From positions 62,001 through 126,000 of the forward strand of contig NZ_JBJHZZ010000006.1 in assembly GCF_045310675.1 (NCBI RefSeq): a DNA stretch of 64,000 nt, written 5' to 3'. Origin of the DNA: Clostridium_AT stratigraminis (GTDB lineage Bacteria > Bacillota > Clostridia > Clostridiales > Clostridiaceae). The position numbers and the translations under genes are program-made. Under the pieces are notes generated by a model. It was given only the letters and a program-made list of their open reading frames with translations. It did no database searches and was not told where the DNA came from. Shown here piece by piece: positions 43,525 to 52,221 of the stretch. The first letter of the stretch is position 1, and each line of letters begins with the position of its first letter.

Positions 43525-43528
43525 GAAA

Positions 43529-45334
43529 CTACTCCTTTCCTTTGCTTAATGTAAAACTAGGATATGCCTTATTAAAGACAATATCATAACTTGAGGTTTT
43601 TAAATTATTTATCGTTACATTTTTAGAAAAATAATAACTTTTCTGAGGTAACACTATTATATCACACTTTTTTAAATCAATATCCATAAAGTTCTGGGAG
43701 TTCCTTGTGAATATAATGGGATTGTTATTCGAATATACTTCTAAATTTAGCTCACCAGCCTCTGAATTTAAATTAGGCAGAGTCTTTAAATAAAAATTAG
43801 TACTAATTTTTAAGCTTAAGCCTTCCTTAGAATTTTTAATAATTCTTGAGAAGTTAAACTTATTATTAATTGTCTTTATATTGTTTCCTATATTTTCACC
43901 ATCATTGACTATTAATATTTTATTTAATTTATATTCTATAATTACACCATCACTTGCACCTAAATCTATATACTGTATATTGGGAAAAAATTTATAATTA
44001 TTTATAGCTACTAAGATTACTATTAATAAAGGAACTGGTTTTAAATTGTTCATTCCTCTTTTAATTAATATAAAAGAAATAATAATCAGTAAAATGGAAC
44101 AGCTTTCAAAGAAGTTTATATATACTACTTGCGGCGTTATTAAAAGCAAGGAATAAGTTGCACCTTCTAAAATCAGCATAATTAATTCTAAAAACTTATT
44201 TAATAAGTTAAATATAAAATCAATTTTATAAAACAATAACGCTATGTTCCCTATTAGGACCAGCACAGTATAAATAGGTAATAAAACTATATTTCCAGGT
44301 ATGAAGCCAAAGCTTAGATTCCCTAAGGAAAGTGCAGCATATGGCATTGAAAATACCTGGGCACTTAGAGTTAGGCTTATACTTTCATTAAGCTTATTTG
44401 GAATATAATAAAGAGCTCTTCTAATTTTGTTATAATAAAGCATGATTCCTAAAGTTGAAAGATATGACAATATAAAGCCTAAGTCCAGACAATAATAGGG
44501 TTTTAAAGTAAGAATAATTATTCCAGACAAGCTTAGGGCTGAAAGTCCATCATAATTTTTGAACACCTTTTTAGACATTTTTAAAATAAATATCATCAAA
44601 AAAGCCCTTAAAGTTGCAGGCTGCGCTCCTGTGAATAAGGCATATAAAAGTGACACAAAAATAGAGATTCCAATTCCAAAAACACCTTCCAGCACCTTGT
44701 AAATAATGGCCATATGAAAGCCTGATACACTAATGGCATGGACAACCCCAAGCTTTTTAAAGTCGTTCTTTTGAATATCAGAAAGGTAATTTGCTTCTCC
44801 AAAACATAGGGACATTATAAGTGCTGCCCTTTCTTCACCTAAATAAGTCTTGAATTTATTATATAATTTCTGCTTAAAGGTACTGATGCTTGAAATAAAA
44901 TCCTTTTTCCCACTTAAAGCACTATCTACATATATGGTTCCAACTATTCCTTTTTCATAATCCCTTATATCTTCAAATTTACCTTTAATTATTAGATTTA
45001 AACCCTCATCTTCTTTTTTAAGATTTCCCTTAAGCAGCACATTTCTTCCATTTAATATGCCATAAGAATAAAATTCATTATATTTTGTAAGCCTTATATT
45101 AAAAGTGTTCGAATCCACCTCCATATTATAGTAAAGATGTGAGCTAAGAATTCCAAGAAATAAAAAGCTAAGGATAATTATTGAATATTTAGTATCAATT
45201 GTTGAGAGAATTATGATTAAAAAAGATGCAGTTAAAACTGCACCTATAACTAAACTATTTTTAAAAGCTATATAAGAAATACAACCTATAAAAAGAGCGA
45301 TTCCATAAAATACAAGAGGCTTAACGAACTTCAT
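43529..45334 (-). CDS. comEC: ComEC/Rec2-family DNA-uptake channel with a degenerate tail domain
   Basis: A 601-residue membrane protein with an N-terminal OB-like domain (ILNGRNVLLKGNLKKEDEGLNLII) and the competence membrane domain (FGEANYLSDIQKNDFKKLGVVHAISVSGFHMAII through about ten helices). The C-terminal part (from YIDLGASDGVIIEYKLNKILIVNDG) resembles the start of the ComEC metallo-beta-lactamase-like domain (normally FIDVGQGD) but the HxHxDH metal motif is absent. The usual protein is about 700-800 residues, so the domain is shortened and probably inactive. It overlaps an upstream hypothetical gene by 14 bases. Confidence 0.88.
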   Translation of the reverse strand: MKFVKPLVFYGIALFIGCISYIAFKNSLVIGAVLTASFLIIILSTIDTKYSIIILSFLFLGILSSHLYYNMEVDSNTFNIRLTKYNEFYSYGILNGRNVLLKGNLKKEDEGLNLIIKGKFEDIRDYEKGIVGTIYVDSALSGKKDFISSISTFKQKLYNKFKTYLGEERAALIMSLCFGEANYLSDIQKNDFKKLGVVHAISVSGFHMAIIYKVLEGVFGIGISIFVSLLYALFTGAQPATLRAFLMIFILKMSKKVFKNYDGLSALSLSGIIILTLKPYYCLDLGFILSYLSTLGIMLYYNKIRRALYYIPNKLNESISLTLSAQVFSMPYAALSLGNLSFGFIPGNIVLLPIYTVLVLIGNIALLFYKIDFIFNLLNKFLELIMLILEGATYSLLLITPQVVYINFFESCSILLIIISFILIKRGMNNLKPVPLLIVILVAINNYKFFPNIQYIDLGASDGVIIEYKLNKILIVNDGENIGNNIKTINNKFNFSRIIKNSKEGLSLKISTNFYLKTLPNLNSEAGELNLEVYSNNNPIIFTRNSQNFMDIDLKKCDIIVLPQKSYYFSKNVTINNLKTSSYDIVFNKAYPSFTLSKGKE

Positions 45335-45623
45335 TATTTCTCGTAATATTTAGAGAATCTGGAACCTTATATAAAGGCCTATTGTTGTTCTTGGCCTCTT
45401 TTACCTCAAGGGTGATTTTTACTCTATGGCTTGGTTCATGATGCTCTATATCTAAGACCTCAGGAATTCCATCTCTGCTTCTTAGCAAAAAATAGGTGTT
45501 ACTTATTTCTTCCGCAGCTTTTCTAGTAATTGAATCATAGCTTAAAAAATAATCCTCTTCAGGTATATTCAAATAAACAATATTACTTCCCATTACTGAT
45601 GTTTCAAACACGTTATTAATCAT
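45321..45623 (-). CDS. Hypothetical protein upstream of comEC
   Basis: A 100-residue protein of mixed charge without a signal or membrane segment (MINNVFETSVMGSNIVYLNI). I do not recognise it. It overlaps comEC by 14 bases, so the two are probably expressed together. GGAGGTGTATTAAGT before the ATG gives a strong ribosome site. No catalytic motif is seen. Confidence 0.6.
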   Translation of the reverse strand: MINNVFETSVMGSNIVYLNIPEEDYFLSYDSITRKAAEEISNTYFLLRSRDGIPEVLDIEHHEPSHRVKITLEVKEAKNNNRPLYKVPDSLNITRNNEVR

Positions 45624-45705
45624 ACTTAATACACCTCCATAATTATTTTATCCAAAACCTATGTCTTTAATCAGAAGTAGTCTTTAATGAAAATCCATTT
45701 AACAT

Positions 45706-45733
45706 TTGAAGCATACTAAGAATAATGTATAAC
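45706..45733 (+). promoter_or_regulatory. Sigma-A promoter of the YfcE-like gene
   Basis: TTGAAG (45706-45711), 16-base spacer, TATAAC (45728-45733), about 26 bases before the probable start codon. Confidence 0.6.
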
Positions 45734-45758
45734 TATAGGTATTTAGGAGGTGGTCAGC

Positions 45759-46256
45759 ATAAAAATTGGAATTATTTCAGATACACATATTTCAAAGGAT
45801 TTATATAAAATTGAGGAATTATTAAATAAACATTTAAAAGCTGTTGATTTAATAATACATGCTGGAGATTTTAAAAACAGTAAGGTTATTGATCTTTTAG
45901 AAAATCAAAAAAAATTTATTGGAGTTTTTGGTAATAATGATGGAGAGCTTATAAAAGAAAGAGTTAAAGAAAAAGAGCTTATTAATATTATGGGCTATAA
46001 AATTGGAATTTATCATGGCCATGGCAATGCAAAAACTACTATCGATAGAGCTTATGAAATGTTTAAAGACAATAAAGTTGATATTATAATTTTCGGACAT
46101 AGTCATCAGCCCATAATAAAGACAATGAATAAAATTCTGATGATAAATCCAGGATCACCGACAAGTAAAAGAAAGGATAGATGGTATTCTTATATAATTT
46201 TAGAGCTTAGTAAAGGACACATTGATGCTCAACTTAACTTCTTTGACAAACTGTAA
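45759..46256 (+). CDS. YfcE/MJ0936-type metallophosphoesterase (probable ATA start)
   Basis: A 165-residue calcineurin-like phosphodiesterase with SDTH, GDFKNSKVID, GNNDGE, YHGHGN and FGHSHQP, all metal-binding blocks intact. The family acts on phosphodiesters; the substrate here is not known. AGGAGG (45745-45750) overlaps the only conventional start, GTG at 45750, and the well-spaced in-frame codon is ATA at 45759, which gives MKIGIISDTH, the normal family start. An ATA start is thus likely, though rare. A sigma-A promoter is upstream; a bidirectional terminator follows. Confidence 0.85.
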   Translation: MKIGIISDTHISKDLYKIEELLNKHLKAVDLIIHAGDFKNSKVIDLLENQKKFIGVFGNNDGELIKERVKEKELINIMGYKIGIYHGHGNAKTTIDRAYEMFKDNKVDIIIFGHSHQPIIKTMNKILMINPGSPTSKRKDRWYSYIILELSKGHIDAQLNFFDKL

Positions 46257-46315
46257 AATATATCTTTATATTTTTATAAAATACTTTTTTAATAATGAAA
46301 AACAATAAATAAAAA

Positions 46316-46365
46316 ATGAAGAATTATAAAGAAACACTATTTTTATATCCTTTATAATTCTTCAT
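46316..46365. terminator. Bidirectional terminator between the phosphoesterase and TPR genes
   Basis: Sixteen-base stem ATGAAGAATTATAAAG / CTTTATAATTCTTCAT with an 18-base loop between two convergent genes, A-rich on the left flank. Confidence 0.8.
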
Positions 46366-46394
46366 AAATTATTTTATGTAATAATTCCATAAAA

Positions 46395-48158
46395 CTAATT
46401 AGTATAGTTAAATATCTCATTTAATTGGTCCATACTGGTAATTGCTTTACAAGTCTTAAGTTCTATCATTGAATTATAGTGCATTGCCATAACTAATTTA
46501 TTATAGGCCTCTAAAGCTTTACTTGAATTAGCATATTGAATTCTATATTTTTCAGGTACAGATAAAACCATTTCTTCAACAACTTTGAAAGCTAGATTAT
46601 AATAATTTAAAGCTTCCTTAGCACCATCATTTTTTAAATAATAGTCTCCTATTAAGCAAGATAACTTCCATTCAAAATTAACATCTCTAATTTCTTCAGC
46701 TAGTTTTAAAGCCTTAATTAATAATTTCTCATCATTACTTTTACTTAGCTTAATATCAATAAACATCTTTTTTAATTTTAATATTTCATAAGCTGGTTTC
46801 ATTGAATTGTATTTACTTAGAAAATTTAATGCTATTTTATCATAATTACAATCTATTAATGCTATAGTGATATTGTAAACAGACTCTAAAATTTGGTCAT
46901 TATTTTTGTATTTTGATAGAGCATAGCTTACTCCATCAACTATATCAATTACATCAGCCTCATTTTTAGCCTCACTTAGCTTTAAATATTCATATATAAT
47001 ACCTATATTCCATTTAATCAATGTTTCATCTTTTTCAACTGAATCCAATGCTTTTTTTATATAGGATTTAGCGCAGTTAGTGTCTCCAAACTCATTAAAA
47101 ATTAAGGCTGCAGCTTTATAATATTGTACTAATGTATATTCAGTATTAGAGTTTTTACCTATCTCTTTTTCAGCCTTCATTAAAAAGTCATAGGCTTCTG
47201 TGTAGTTATACAACTTTAAGTTAGCTTGTACTAAAAAAACGTAATTATAAGCTAATATATTATCAGCATAGGCTCCTGAAGGCATTTTTATAGCCTTATT
47301 AAGCCAACTAAGGGACTTCTTATAATTAAAACATTTTAAATTAACTTCTCCAATATTAAGATAGCATATTTTAAGAAACTCCACATAAATAGAACCTTCG
47401 CAAAGTTTTTTTAGTTTTTTATAATATTCAAGTGCCTTTTCATAATCATGTAACTTTTCAGCATATACAATTGCAATATTATTTATAACACCAAACAGCC
47501 CTCTTTCATAATCAGCCTTCTCAAAGCACTCATAGGCCTGACTTAAAAGTTCTAAGTGCTCTTCTGGGCTTGTCATGTTTTTATAAAGATCTGCTAGCGA
47601 AATATATAATTTTCCTTTAAATAGAGGGAAGTTATCGCCACAGAGCAGCAATGTTTCATTGCAGAGTTCTCTAGCCTTAAAATACTCTTTTTTTATATTG
47701 TAAATACGTGACATACCAATGTTATTTTCAATTTTACCTTTTAAATAATCAATTTCATTTAGAATTTTAGAAGCTTCCTCTGAATACTTTAGGGCATTTT
47801 CAATTTCATAACAGCTTATATAGCTATCCGCAGTTTTATTTAAGGCGTCAATAAGCAATGCTTTATTTTTAAGATTTTCTGCTGCAGCTTTTGCTTGCTG
47901 AAAGTACTGCATCCCCTCTTCTAATTTACCTCCTAGCTGATAAAAGTCTCCAAGTTTCATGGATAGGGTAAATACATCAGCAGTATTATTCTCAGATATG
48001 CAGATTGAAAGTGCATTCTCATAGCTTTTAATAGCCATATGAATATCATTTTTCTTTTCAAAGGCTTTAGCATTTTTAATTAAAGCAGTCGCATTTATCT
48101 TTTCTTTAGATCTTTTTACATCTTCAGCTATCTCCAAATTTTCTTCTGCAGCTTTCAA
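46395..48158 (-). CDS. TPR-repeat protein paired with a histidine kinase
   Basis: The 587-residue soluble protein is built of about ten or more tetratricopeptide repeats (units such as AIKSYENALSICISENNTADVF, KALEYYKKLKKLC, SLSWLNKAIKMPS). Such superhelices bind peptides or partner proteins. The C-terminal LSVPEKYRIQYANSSKALEAY is like the end of the TPR block in large clostridial multidomain sensor kinases. The start is TTG 48158, about nine bases after AAGGAAG. It begins 12 bases after the histidine-kinase gene, suggesting a two-gene unit in which it might sense a peptide or other input for the kinase. Function is inferred. Confidence 0.85.
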   Translation of the reverse strand: MKAAEENLEIAEDVKRSKEKINATALIKNAKAFEKKNDIHMAIKSYENALSICISENNTADVFTLSMKLGDFYQLGGKLEEGMQYFQQAKAAAENLKNKALLIDALNKTADSYISCYEIENALKYSEEASKILNEIDYLKGKIENNIGMSRIYNIKKEYFKARELCNETLLLCGDNFPLFKGKLYISLADLYKNMTSPEEHLELLSQAYECFEKADYERGLFGVINNIAIVYAEKLHDYEKALEYYKKLKKLCEGSIYVEFLKICYLNIGEVNLKCFNYKKSLSWLNKAIKMPSGAYADNILAYNYVFLVQANLKLYNYTEAYDFLMKAEKEIGKNSNTEYTLVQYYKAAALIFNEFGDTNCAKSYIKKALDSVEKDETLIKWNIGIIYEYLKLSEAKNEADVIDIVDGVSYALSKYKNNDQILESVYNITIALIDCNYDKIALNFLSKYNSMKPAYEILKLKKMFIDIKLSKSNDEKLLIKALKLAEEIRDVNFEWKLSCLIGDYYLKNDGAKEALNYYNLAFKVVEEMVLSVPEKYRIQYANSSKALEAYNKLVMAMHYNSMIELKTCKAITSMDQLNEIFNYTN

Positions 48159-48170
48159 ATAATCACTTCC

Positions 48171-49052
48171 TTAAAAAATATCTTGTATATCAGAAAATTC
48201 AACCTTTACCCTTTGATCAATATCGTCATCAAATTGAGAATAAAGATTTGATTTATTAGATTCGCTTAATTTTCTATTAGGAAGTTGAATTACAAATTTA
48301 CTTCCTTTAGTATATTCGCTAGTAACGTTTATAGTACCGTTGTGCATTTCCACAAGGGCCTTTACTATGGACAAGCCAAGGCCGCTTCCTTCTCTGTTTC
48401 TAGTAAAACTTGTTTCAACTTTTCTAAATCGTTGAAAGATACTATTTAGTTTATCTTTTGGAATACCAATTCCATCATCTTCTACAGAAATACTTACCAT
48501 ATTATTAATGTCTTCTAATTTTATTTTGATATTTCCTTGTTTATTTGAAAATTTAATGGCATTTGATAAAAGGTTTAACATTATTCTTTCAATTTTGTCT
48601 GCATCACAAGCAATAATTTTTTTATCTAAATTTGTTTCTAAGGTTAAATTAATTAATTTTACCTTTGCGTAAGCTTCAATAGATTGTACCACATTTTTAA
48701 TAATTGTAACTATATCATAATTATGAAGCTCAATTGAAACATCATTGGAATCAATCTTAGTCATACTAATAATATTATTAATTAGTTTTAATAATCTCAG
48801 AGAATTTTGCTTCATTGTTTTCATATACTTCTCAAGTTTTTTCTCTGGATCTTTAATAGTTCCGCTTAAGGTATATAATTCAATAAGCTGCATTGCTCCC
48901 ATTAAAATATTTATTGGAGTTTTAAATTCATGCGATATATTGGCGAAAAACTCACTTTTTTTATTATGATCTTCCAATTTTTCTTCACAAACTTTTAAGG
49001 CTAATTTTAATTTTTCTATCTCACTATTATCATTACTTTTATCAATATCCAT
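48171..49052 (-). CDS. Sensorless cytoplasmic histidine kinase (orphan, candidate Spo0A kinase)
   Basis: A 293-residue kinase with a short coiled-coil N-terminus (about 10-35), a HisKA dimerisation domain with FFANISHEFKTPIN (phosphorylated His41), and a HATPase with LLSNAIKFSN (N box), DDGIGIPKDK (G1) and GSGLGLSIVK (G2). There is no membrane or sensor domain, and no response regulator gene is near. A TPR gene follows. The promoter region has two Spo0A boxes, so expression is probably linked to the sporulation regulator; it may be one of the orphan kinases that act on Spo0A, as known in Clostridium acetobutylicum. This is inference. Confidence 0.9.
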   Translation of the reverse strand: MDIDKSNDNSEIEKLKLALKVCEEKLEDHNKKSEFFANISHEFKTPINILMGAMQLIELYTLSGTIKDPEKKLEKYMKTMKQNSLRLLKLINNIISMTKIDSNDVSIELHNYDIVTIIKNVVQSIEAYAKVKLINLTLETNLDKKIIACDADKIERIMLNLLSNAIKFSNKQGNIKIKLEDINNMVSISVEDDGIGIPKDKLNSIFQRFRKVETSFTRNREGSGLGLSIVKALVEMHNGTINVTSEYTKGSKFVIQLPNRKLSESNKSNLYSQFDDDIDQRVKVEFSDIQDIF

Positions 49053-49132
49053 ATTTTAAGTTTACCACCTTGTATATCAAGAATATTTATCCAACTATTT
49101 TAAATCACATAATTATTAACCATATTAATTTT

Positions 49133-49208
49133 ATCATAAATTATGGATAATGTATAGAATTCGACATTTTTTAAGGAATTGTTTAAAAAGATTAATTAAT
49201 TTGTCGAA
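49133..49208 (-). promoter_or_regulatory. Promoter of the kinase-TPR unit with two inverted Spo0A boxes
   Basis: On the minus strand ATGTCGAA (around 49160-49167) and, further upstream, the inverted TTCGACAAA (49200-49208) each contain the seven-base core TGTCGAA. The nearer box ends 21 bases before a -10-like TATGAT (49133-49138) with no clear -35 box, the geometry expected of a Spo0A-activated sigma-A promoter. Confidence 0.5.
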
Positions 49209-49242
49209 ATTCAAGTTATAATTAATAAAGAATTCTTATTAA

Positions 49243-49275
49243 AATAGCCAGCCATAAAAATGGCTGACTATTCAA
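49243..49275 (-). terminator. Terminator of the holin gene
   Basis: Stem of 13 bases AATAGYCAGCCAT / ATGGCTGRCTATT (one G-T pair) with a four-base loop, nine bases after the holin stop codon; the T-run that follows is short. Confidence 0.7.
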
Positions 49276-49283
49276 AGTAACTT

Positions 49284-49544
49284 CTAATCTTTTTTATCGG
49301 TAGTTTGTTTAATTAATTGGTGACTGAATACAGCAGCACCCGCAACAAGAATACCTTGTATTACTGCTTGTACTGTTAATCCAATTATAGAAACTGAACC
49401 TACAATACCAAGAACCAATAATATATAGGGAATTAACCAATCTTTTAATTTAGGTGTATTTTTCAAAAGTATACCAATTATATATAAAACAGGGATTAAT
49501 ATCAAAGCTTGTTCTGTAATTAATTCTATTAAATCTATATCCAT
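49284..49544 (-). CDS. Phage-type holin family protein (orphan)
   Basis: An 86-residue membrane protein with three membrane helices and a charged C-terminal tail (FSHQLIKQTTDKKD), like the Hol44/holin superfamily V (PF16079). Holins make pores that release endolysins. The ATG at 49544 is seven bases after GGAGG; another ATG two codons earlier is too close. No endolysin or other phage gene is near, so it may be a relic or a domesticated gene. It stands alone between two terminators. Confidence 0.7.
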   Translation of the reverse strand: MDIDLIELITEQALILIPVLYIIGILLKNTPKLKDWLIPYILLVLGIVGSVSIIGLTVQAVIQGILVAGAAVFSHQLIKQTTDKKD

Positions 49545-49825
49545 ATTCATACCTCCAAATTATTTTAAGATATATGTAATAGTTTCTTTTAATTTTTACA
49601 GTCCCCTCTATGTCATCTATTCCATGAATGGCAAACCTAATGGATTTAAGACATCATTTGACCTATTATAATTTATGTGCTTTTGTATAATTGTGTACAC
49701 ATAATGACTTTCTACCCGAATATTTTTATTACTGTATAATTCCACCAGCAATACTTTTAGCTTTTATAACTTAATTCATCTACATTATCTCCCATTGCTC
49801 ATCACCTTACTTTTATAATAAAAAA

Positions 49826-49846
49826 TACACCCAATTAATGGGTGTA
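49826..49846 (-). terminator. Minus-strand intrinsic terminator with no clear gene
   Basis: Stem TACACCC / GGGTGTA with a seven-base loop, followed on the minus strand by six T residues. Strong, but no gene ends here. Confidence 0.75.
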
Positions 49847-49930
49847 CATATCAATTAATATTTTAATTTATGTTCTTAATACTCTTATTTTTATGCATAA
49901 AAACTACAAAACTCCTAATACTATTATTAA

Positions 49931-49995
49931 CAACTCAAAGAGAGTTGTTTGAGAAGAAGGTTTCTTTACTTTTAAAGTAGAGTCCCTTCTTTTTT
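49931..49995 (+). terminator. Plus-strand hairpin pair with T-run
   Basis: CAACTC / GAGTTG (49931-49947) followed by AAGAAGG / CCTTCTT (49954-49991) with an inner ACTTT / AAAGT arm and then a T-run. It looks like the end of a short plus-strand transcript. Confidence 0.6.
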
Positions 49996-50093
49996 AATAT
50001 AAACGTTTAAGAAGAAAATTGTTCATCAATAATTAATTCTTTTGCGTATATAAGCTAACTCTGAAAGTTTTATAATTTTAAGCTATAAAAAAA

Positions 50094-50127
50094 GACTCAT
50101 AAGATTTTTTTAAAGCTCTCATGAGTC
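50094..50127 (-). terminator. Terminator after selC
   Basis: Stem GACTCAT / ATGAGTC with a 20-base loop and seven T residues on the minus strand, 17 bases after the tRNA 3' end. Confidence 0.8.
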
Positions 50128-50144
50128 ATTGATTTAAATGGTTT

Positions 50145-50241
50145 TGGCGGGAGTATGTAGGAATCGAACCTACCTACCGTGGTCTTAGCACGGCAACACA
50201 GTTTTGAAGACTGGCAAGCACACCAGCACTTATCTACCCCC
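50145..50241 (-). tRNA. selC: tRNA-Sec (anticodon TCA)
   Basis: The 97-base minus-strand gene has the long acceptor stem typical of selenocysteine tRNAs (GGGGGTA pairing with TACTCCC), anticodon TCA (50205-50207) in the loop CTTCAAA, an extended variable arm with GCCGTG / CACGG, a T arm GTAGG-TTCGATT-CCTAC and an encoded CCA. It is 68 bases downstream of selB and ends with a terminator. It is the tRNA that reads the UGA in selD. Confidence 0.97.
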
Positions 50242-50309
50242 GTATTTGCTTACTACGCATAATGATTTTACATAAAAATAATTCTAAAGTCAATGTAAGA
50301 AATAGTAAT

Positions 50310-52217
50310 TTAGTAAAGAACCCTTATATCTTCTACCCTTTTTGTCAATTTCATGCTATCAAGGTTCTCTAGAATTGCAACTGCATATTTCCTGCTTGTA
50401 TTTAAAATGTCTCTAGCTTCAGCTGCTGATATACTGCCATGCTCGCTAATAAACTTAATAATATGCGCCTTTGCAGCTTCATAATAATCCTTTAATAATA
50501 CACACTCTTCTGATACCTTTGTTAAACTACCCATATCAAGCAGCGAATCATATACCATTTTAAAGGTTTTTTTATCCTTCTCACCTTGAATTAGTTCATC
50601 GTATTTAGGCGGCATATACCTAGCTTCAGTATAGGCATTTATAACTTTATCCTTTAGGATATTTTGTTCTTTAGAATACTTTATTTCAAAGTCCATAAGT
50701 CTTATGAAGCTTCCTTGTATTCTTATAACATTTCTCCCATATAAAAGCTGCAGCAGCTCATCATAGGTTTTTTGCTTAATGCCTTTCCCAAAGACTTTAT
50801 TTTTTATTTCTTCCTTTGATATGCCGGCTTTAAGTGGATTCGCCATATGAAAATCAGTTAGGAGTTTTTCAATTTCTGAAGTTTTTAACTTTAAAAAGCT
50901 TTTATGAATATAAATTGGTTTATCTAGACTAGTAAGTTTTAGGAGCACCTTATCCTTAACTAAGTTTTCTAATCTTTCGGAGAGCCTTTCATCATTTTTC
51001 CCTAAGGCTTTTATTATCACCTGTTCATCTGGAAAATCCTTGCTAAGTTTCTCAACTAATTTATCTAAGATATCTTCCTGACTTCCGCTCTCCTTTATTT
51101 TTAATTCTTCTATATAAGAATTATCAAATCTTCTAGCTTTTTTAGAGACAGGTTCTATTAGTTGTCCTCCACCTAAGGTATACATTGGAGAATAGTTTCT
51201 TAAAACAAAATTGTCTTTTCTTTGGGCTGTTAAAGGCTCCTCAAGTCTAAGCTGAACATAAGCTTTTGCTCCCGGCAAAAGCTCCTCCCTATCAAGTAAA
51301 ACTACCCTGCACAAAATCTCGCTTGTTCCATGATAGAGTCTTACCCTTTGTCTATTTTCTAAAGGTTTTTCAGCAGACTTTAAATAATTTAAGCTGCAGT
51401 CAACAATTAAAGATGGCTCCATTACGTTTTCTTTTGAAAGGACATCACCTCTATGAACCTCGCTAGCTTTAACATTAGCAAGATTTAACGCCGCCCTTTG
51501 TCCTGCTTCAGCAAACTTAACTGGACTTTCATGAACTTGTATTCCTCTAATTTTTGTAAGTAGTTTAGAGGGATAAAGTTCACAAGCTTCACCTTCCTCA
51601 ATTCTGCCGCTTATGATGGTTCCTGTAACAACGGTCCCAAAGCCGCTGACCGAGAAAACTCTATCTACAGTAAGTCTAAAATGTCCTTCAGTGTCTTTTG
51701 GCTCTACTTCCTCAGTAATTTTGTCTATATCCTCAATTAGCTCCTTTATGCCTTTTCCAGTTTTAGAAGAAACCTCATGAATTGGTGCCTCCTCAAGAAA
51801 GGTACCTTTAAAATATTCTTTAATATCTTCTTTAATTAGAAGAAGCCATTCTTCATCAACTAAATCAGTCTTTGTAATTACAATAATCCCTTTTTTAATA
51901 TTAAGAAGCTGCAATATTTCATAATGCTCTTTTGTTTGAGGCATTATGCCTTCATCAGCTGCAATTACAAGTAAAACCACATCGATGCTGCTTACACCTG
52001 CAAGTGCATTTTTAATAAATTTTTCGTGGCCAGGCACATCAATTATTCCAGCTCTCTTTCCAGAAGGTAAATCAAAAAAAGTAAAGCCTAGATTTATAGA
52101 AATGCCTCTCTCTTTCTCTTCCTTTAAGGTGTCAGTTTCTCTTCCAGTCAAGGCCTTTATTAATGTAGTTTTACCATGGTCTATATGCCCAGCGGTTCCT
52201 ATGATTACATGCTTCAT
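50310..52217 (-). CDS. selB: SelB, selenocysteine-specific elongation factor
   Basis: SelB is the elongation factor that brings Sec-tRNA to a UGA followed by a SECIS hairpin. The 635 residues have the P-loop GHIDHGKTT (10-18), DVPGHEKFIKN, and TKTD for GTP binding, then EF-Tu-like domains and C-terminal winged helices (from about residue 380 on) that bind the SECIS. It overlaps no gene and is four bases from selA. Confidence 0.98.
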   Translation of the reverse strand: MKHVIIGTAGHIDHGKTTLIKALTGRETDTLKEEKERGISINLGFTFFDLPSGKRAGIIDVPGHEKFIKNALAGVSSIDVVLLVIAADEGIMPQTKEHYEILQLLNIKKGIIVITKTDLVDEEWLLLIKEDIKEYFKGTFLEEAPIHEVSSKTGKGIKELIEDIDKITEEVEPKDTEGHFRLTVDRVFSVSGFGTVVTGTIISGRIEEGEACELYPSKLLTKIRGIQVHESPVKFAEAGQRAALNLANVKASEVHRGDVLSKENVMEPSLIVDCSLNYLKSAEKPLENRQRVRLYHGTSEILCRVVLLDREELLPGAKAYVQLRLEEPLTAQRKDNFVLRNYSPMYTLGGGQLIEPVSKKARRFDNSYIEELKIKESGSQEDILDKLVEKLSKDFPDEQVIIKALGKNDERLSERLENLVKDKVLLKLTSLDKPIYIHKSFLKLKTSEIEKLLTDFHMANPLKAGISKEEIKNKVFGKGIKQKTYDELLQLLYGRNVIRIQGSFIRLMDFEIKYSKEQNILKDKVINAYTEARYMPPKYDELIQGEKDKKTFKMVYDSLLDMGSLTKVSEECVLLKDYYEAAKAHIIKFISEHGSISAAEARDILNTSRKYAVAILENLDSMKLTKRVEDIRVLY

Positions 52218-52221
52218 TATA

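Larger units (their letters stand above)
49545..50144. other. 600-bp non-coding stretch between holin and selC
   Basis: No convincing gene is seen. It holds three hairpins: a minus-strand terminator at 49826-49846, a plus-strand terminator-like structure at 49931-49995, and the selC terminator at 50094-50127. Short stretches in one minus-strand frame (about 49535-49655) keep an open reading for some 45 codons without a start codon, which might be an eroded gene but is not supported. A transcript on either strand that ends at these hairpins would be a small RNA. Confidence 0.6.

Noticed and set aside
49535..49655. Open reading of about 45 codons before the holin gene
   Set aside because: There is no start codon or ribosome site and the sequence overlaps the holin start in another frame; chance is as likely as gene decay.
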